Below are positions 63,063 to 64,000 of a stretch of DNA of 64,000 nucleotides, in pieces. The notes beneath the pieces were generated by a model, which worked only from the letters and a program-made list of their open reading frames with translations, was not told the origin of the DNA and did no database searches. Source of the DNA: Demequina aestuarii (GTDB lineage: Bacteria > Actinomycetota > Actinomycetes > Actinomycetales > Demequinaceae); contig NZ_BBRD01000001.1 in assembly GCF_000975095.1 (NCBI RefSeq), positions 639,467 through 703,466 on the forward strand, written 5' to 3'. The position numbers and the translations under genes were made by a program. Every line of letters begins with the position of its first letter. Position 1 is the first letter of the stretch.

Positions 63063-63879
63063 GGACGCGATTCTTCCACGTGGACGAGGCGACACTGAGT
63101 GCTCGCCAGGAGACGCGGGGCCGCCGAAACCGACACTGAGCGCCCCCTGGGACGCTCAGGCGGGGACACGGACGGCGCGCGCCTTCCCGTCCGTCATCTT
63201 CGCCACCGCGGTCGCTCTTGTCGCTGCCGGATGCTCGGGCTCCGGGGAAGAGGAGAGCGTCGATCCCTCTCCGGGTGCCGATGAACCCACTGTCACGTCA
63301 TCCATCCGGGCAGACCCATCTGCGAGTGCCCCCGCTGGTGGTCCAGATGTGACGGTATCGACGGCTCCGTCGGCTGACCCTGAGCCGCCAGCGGTCGATC
63401 CCGAGACGGGCGAGTGGCTGGTGAGCTCTGCGGGCATCGGTCCGGTGGAGATTGGCGAGCCGTTCTCCGCCTACGAGGACCAACTCGACGACGATGCGCG
63501 GGAACAGCTCGAGTGGTGTCCTGTCCTCTTCCTCGATGAGTGGGACGACGAGGTCCACGAGGGGTGGGGCATGGTCGCCGAAGGGGACTCGGAGGACGAG
63601 CGGGTGATCGCCCAGATCGTCGTCGGCGAAGGCGGCCAGAACGTGGCGCAGGCAGCTACCGCCGAGGGTGTGGGGCTGGACTCGACCGCTGACGACGTAC
63701 GCGCCGCCTATCCCTCTGCGCGGCGTACGGAGGGTGAGATCCTGGACTCCCCGCCGCCGTACAACCTGGTGATCGAGCGAGATGGCGTGCCCATCGCATT
63801 TGAGATCTCCTCCGATAGCGACGAGGTCATTGGCGTGGCAGTGGGCACCGAGGTGCCCGCGTACGAGTACTGCGGCTAG
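63061..63879 (+). CDS. Putative lipoprotein of unknown function, start unclear
   Basis: A hydrophobic stretch and lipobox (SVIFATAVALVAAGC) are followed by a Ser/Pro/acidic linker and a domain (about the last 150 residues) with two cysteines (EWCPVLF and EYCG) that could form a disulfide. No family is recognised. The start is a problem: the only in-frame ATG (63061) gives an atypical 40-residue run before the signal peptide and overlaps the divergent gene's start codon. No ATG or GTG occurs nearer the signal peptide; one in-frame CTG does (about 63139). The start may have been lost or be a rare codon. Confidence 0.6.
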   Translation: MDAILPRGRGDTECSPGDAGPPKPTLSAPWDAQAGTRTARAFPSVIFATAVALVAAGCSGSGEEESVDPSPGADEPTVTSSIRADPSASAPAGGPDVTVSTAPSADPEPPAVDPETGEWLVSSAGIGPVEIGEPFSAYEDQLDDDAREQLEWCPVLFLDEWDDEVHEGWGMVAEGDSEDERVIAQIVVGEGGQNVAQAATAEGVGLDSTADDVRAAYPSARRTEGEILDSPPPYNLVIERDGVPIAFEISSDSDEVIGVAVGTEVPAYEYCG

Positions 63880-64000
63880 GCGTCCGCCTCAGGCCTTGGC
63901 GCCCCACCCAGCCCATGCTCGGGCGGGGTGGTCAGTAGTAGAGGGGCGGCCTTGTGGCGCGGTCCTGGGGTACCGCATGAAGGCGGGGGACGGCGAGGAG
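63880..64000. other. Window end, no gene called
   Basis: The last 121 bp hold a short possible minus-strand frame ending near 63889, too short to judge. It may be the 3' end of a gene outside the window. Confidence 0.3.

Overview
The window is high-GC DNA (about 70% by eye) with dense, tightly packed operons, many ATGA or TGATG start/stop overlaps and GC-rich third codon positions. Many genes appear leaderless: a TAnnnT-like -10 hexamer, then 6 or 7 bases, then ATG or GTG. Together with CBM2 modules, FIVAR domains, a CebR-type regulator and a heliorhodopsin, this points to a Gram-positive actinobacterium of the Micrococcales, near Cellulomonadaceae or Demequinaceae. The exact genus cannot be read from the sequence. 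No rRNA, tRNA, CRISPR array, insertion sequence or prophage was found; the window looks like ordinary chromosome.

Region by region. 1-8.4 kb: a galactan utilisation operon (GH42 beta-galactosidase end, binding protein, two MalF/MalG-type permeases, and a very modular secreted GH53 endo-galactanase). 8.4-20.2 kb: glgX, etfBA, an SDR, a secreted nuclease carrying two cellulose-binding modules, a cysteine desulfurase, a tyrosine phosphatase and mnmA. 20.2-25 kb: a cebEFG-cebR cellooligosaccharide uptake operon behind tandem CebR-type operators. Neither sugar operon has its own ATPase, so a shared MsmX/MsiK-type ATPase elsewhere is implied. 25-31 kb: oxidoreductases, a TetR-controlled flavoprotein-SDR pair, and a small heat shock protein. 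31.3-37.4 kb: a DUF1275 membrane protein and a four-gene purine/ureide operon (acetamidase/formamidase-like, a fused AtzH-like/amidase protein, PucG-type aminotransferase, AllC-type hydrolase). 37.4-42.2 kb: a histidine kinase facing a response regulator, a HEAT-repeat protein and a membrane GT2 synthase. 42.2-47.5 kb: a secreted sortase-like protein, a lipid kinase, MocA-like, OHCU decarboxylase and HIU hydrolase genes (the other half of urate breakdown), a DUF2975/XRE pair and an AKR.

47.5-51.8 kb holds three tandem paralogous diguanylate cyclases. A 17-codon remnant of the neighbouring ABC ATPase gene lies between copies 2 and 3 and records how the array grew. 51.8-55 kb is a TPP-riboswitch-controlled thiamin-precursor ABC transporter. 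55-57.1 kb has a MerR regulator, an AKR behind a MerR-type promoter, and a heliorhodopsin. 57.3-60.8 kb is a four-gene ABC-2 exporter, followed by pgi, a small unknown protein and a lipoprotein with an unclear start.

The most unusual signals are the cellulose-binding nuclease, the diguanylate cyclase array with its remnant, the heliorhodopsin context, two divergent promoters whose opposing -10 boxes overlap, the fused oxalurate-branch amidase, and a strongly over-represented 10-mer, GGCCGATGCG (both orientations, in and between genes).
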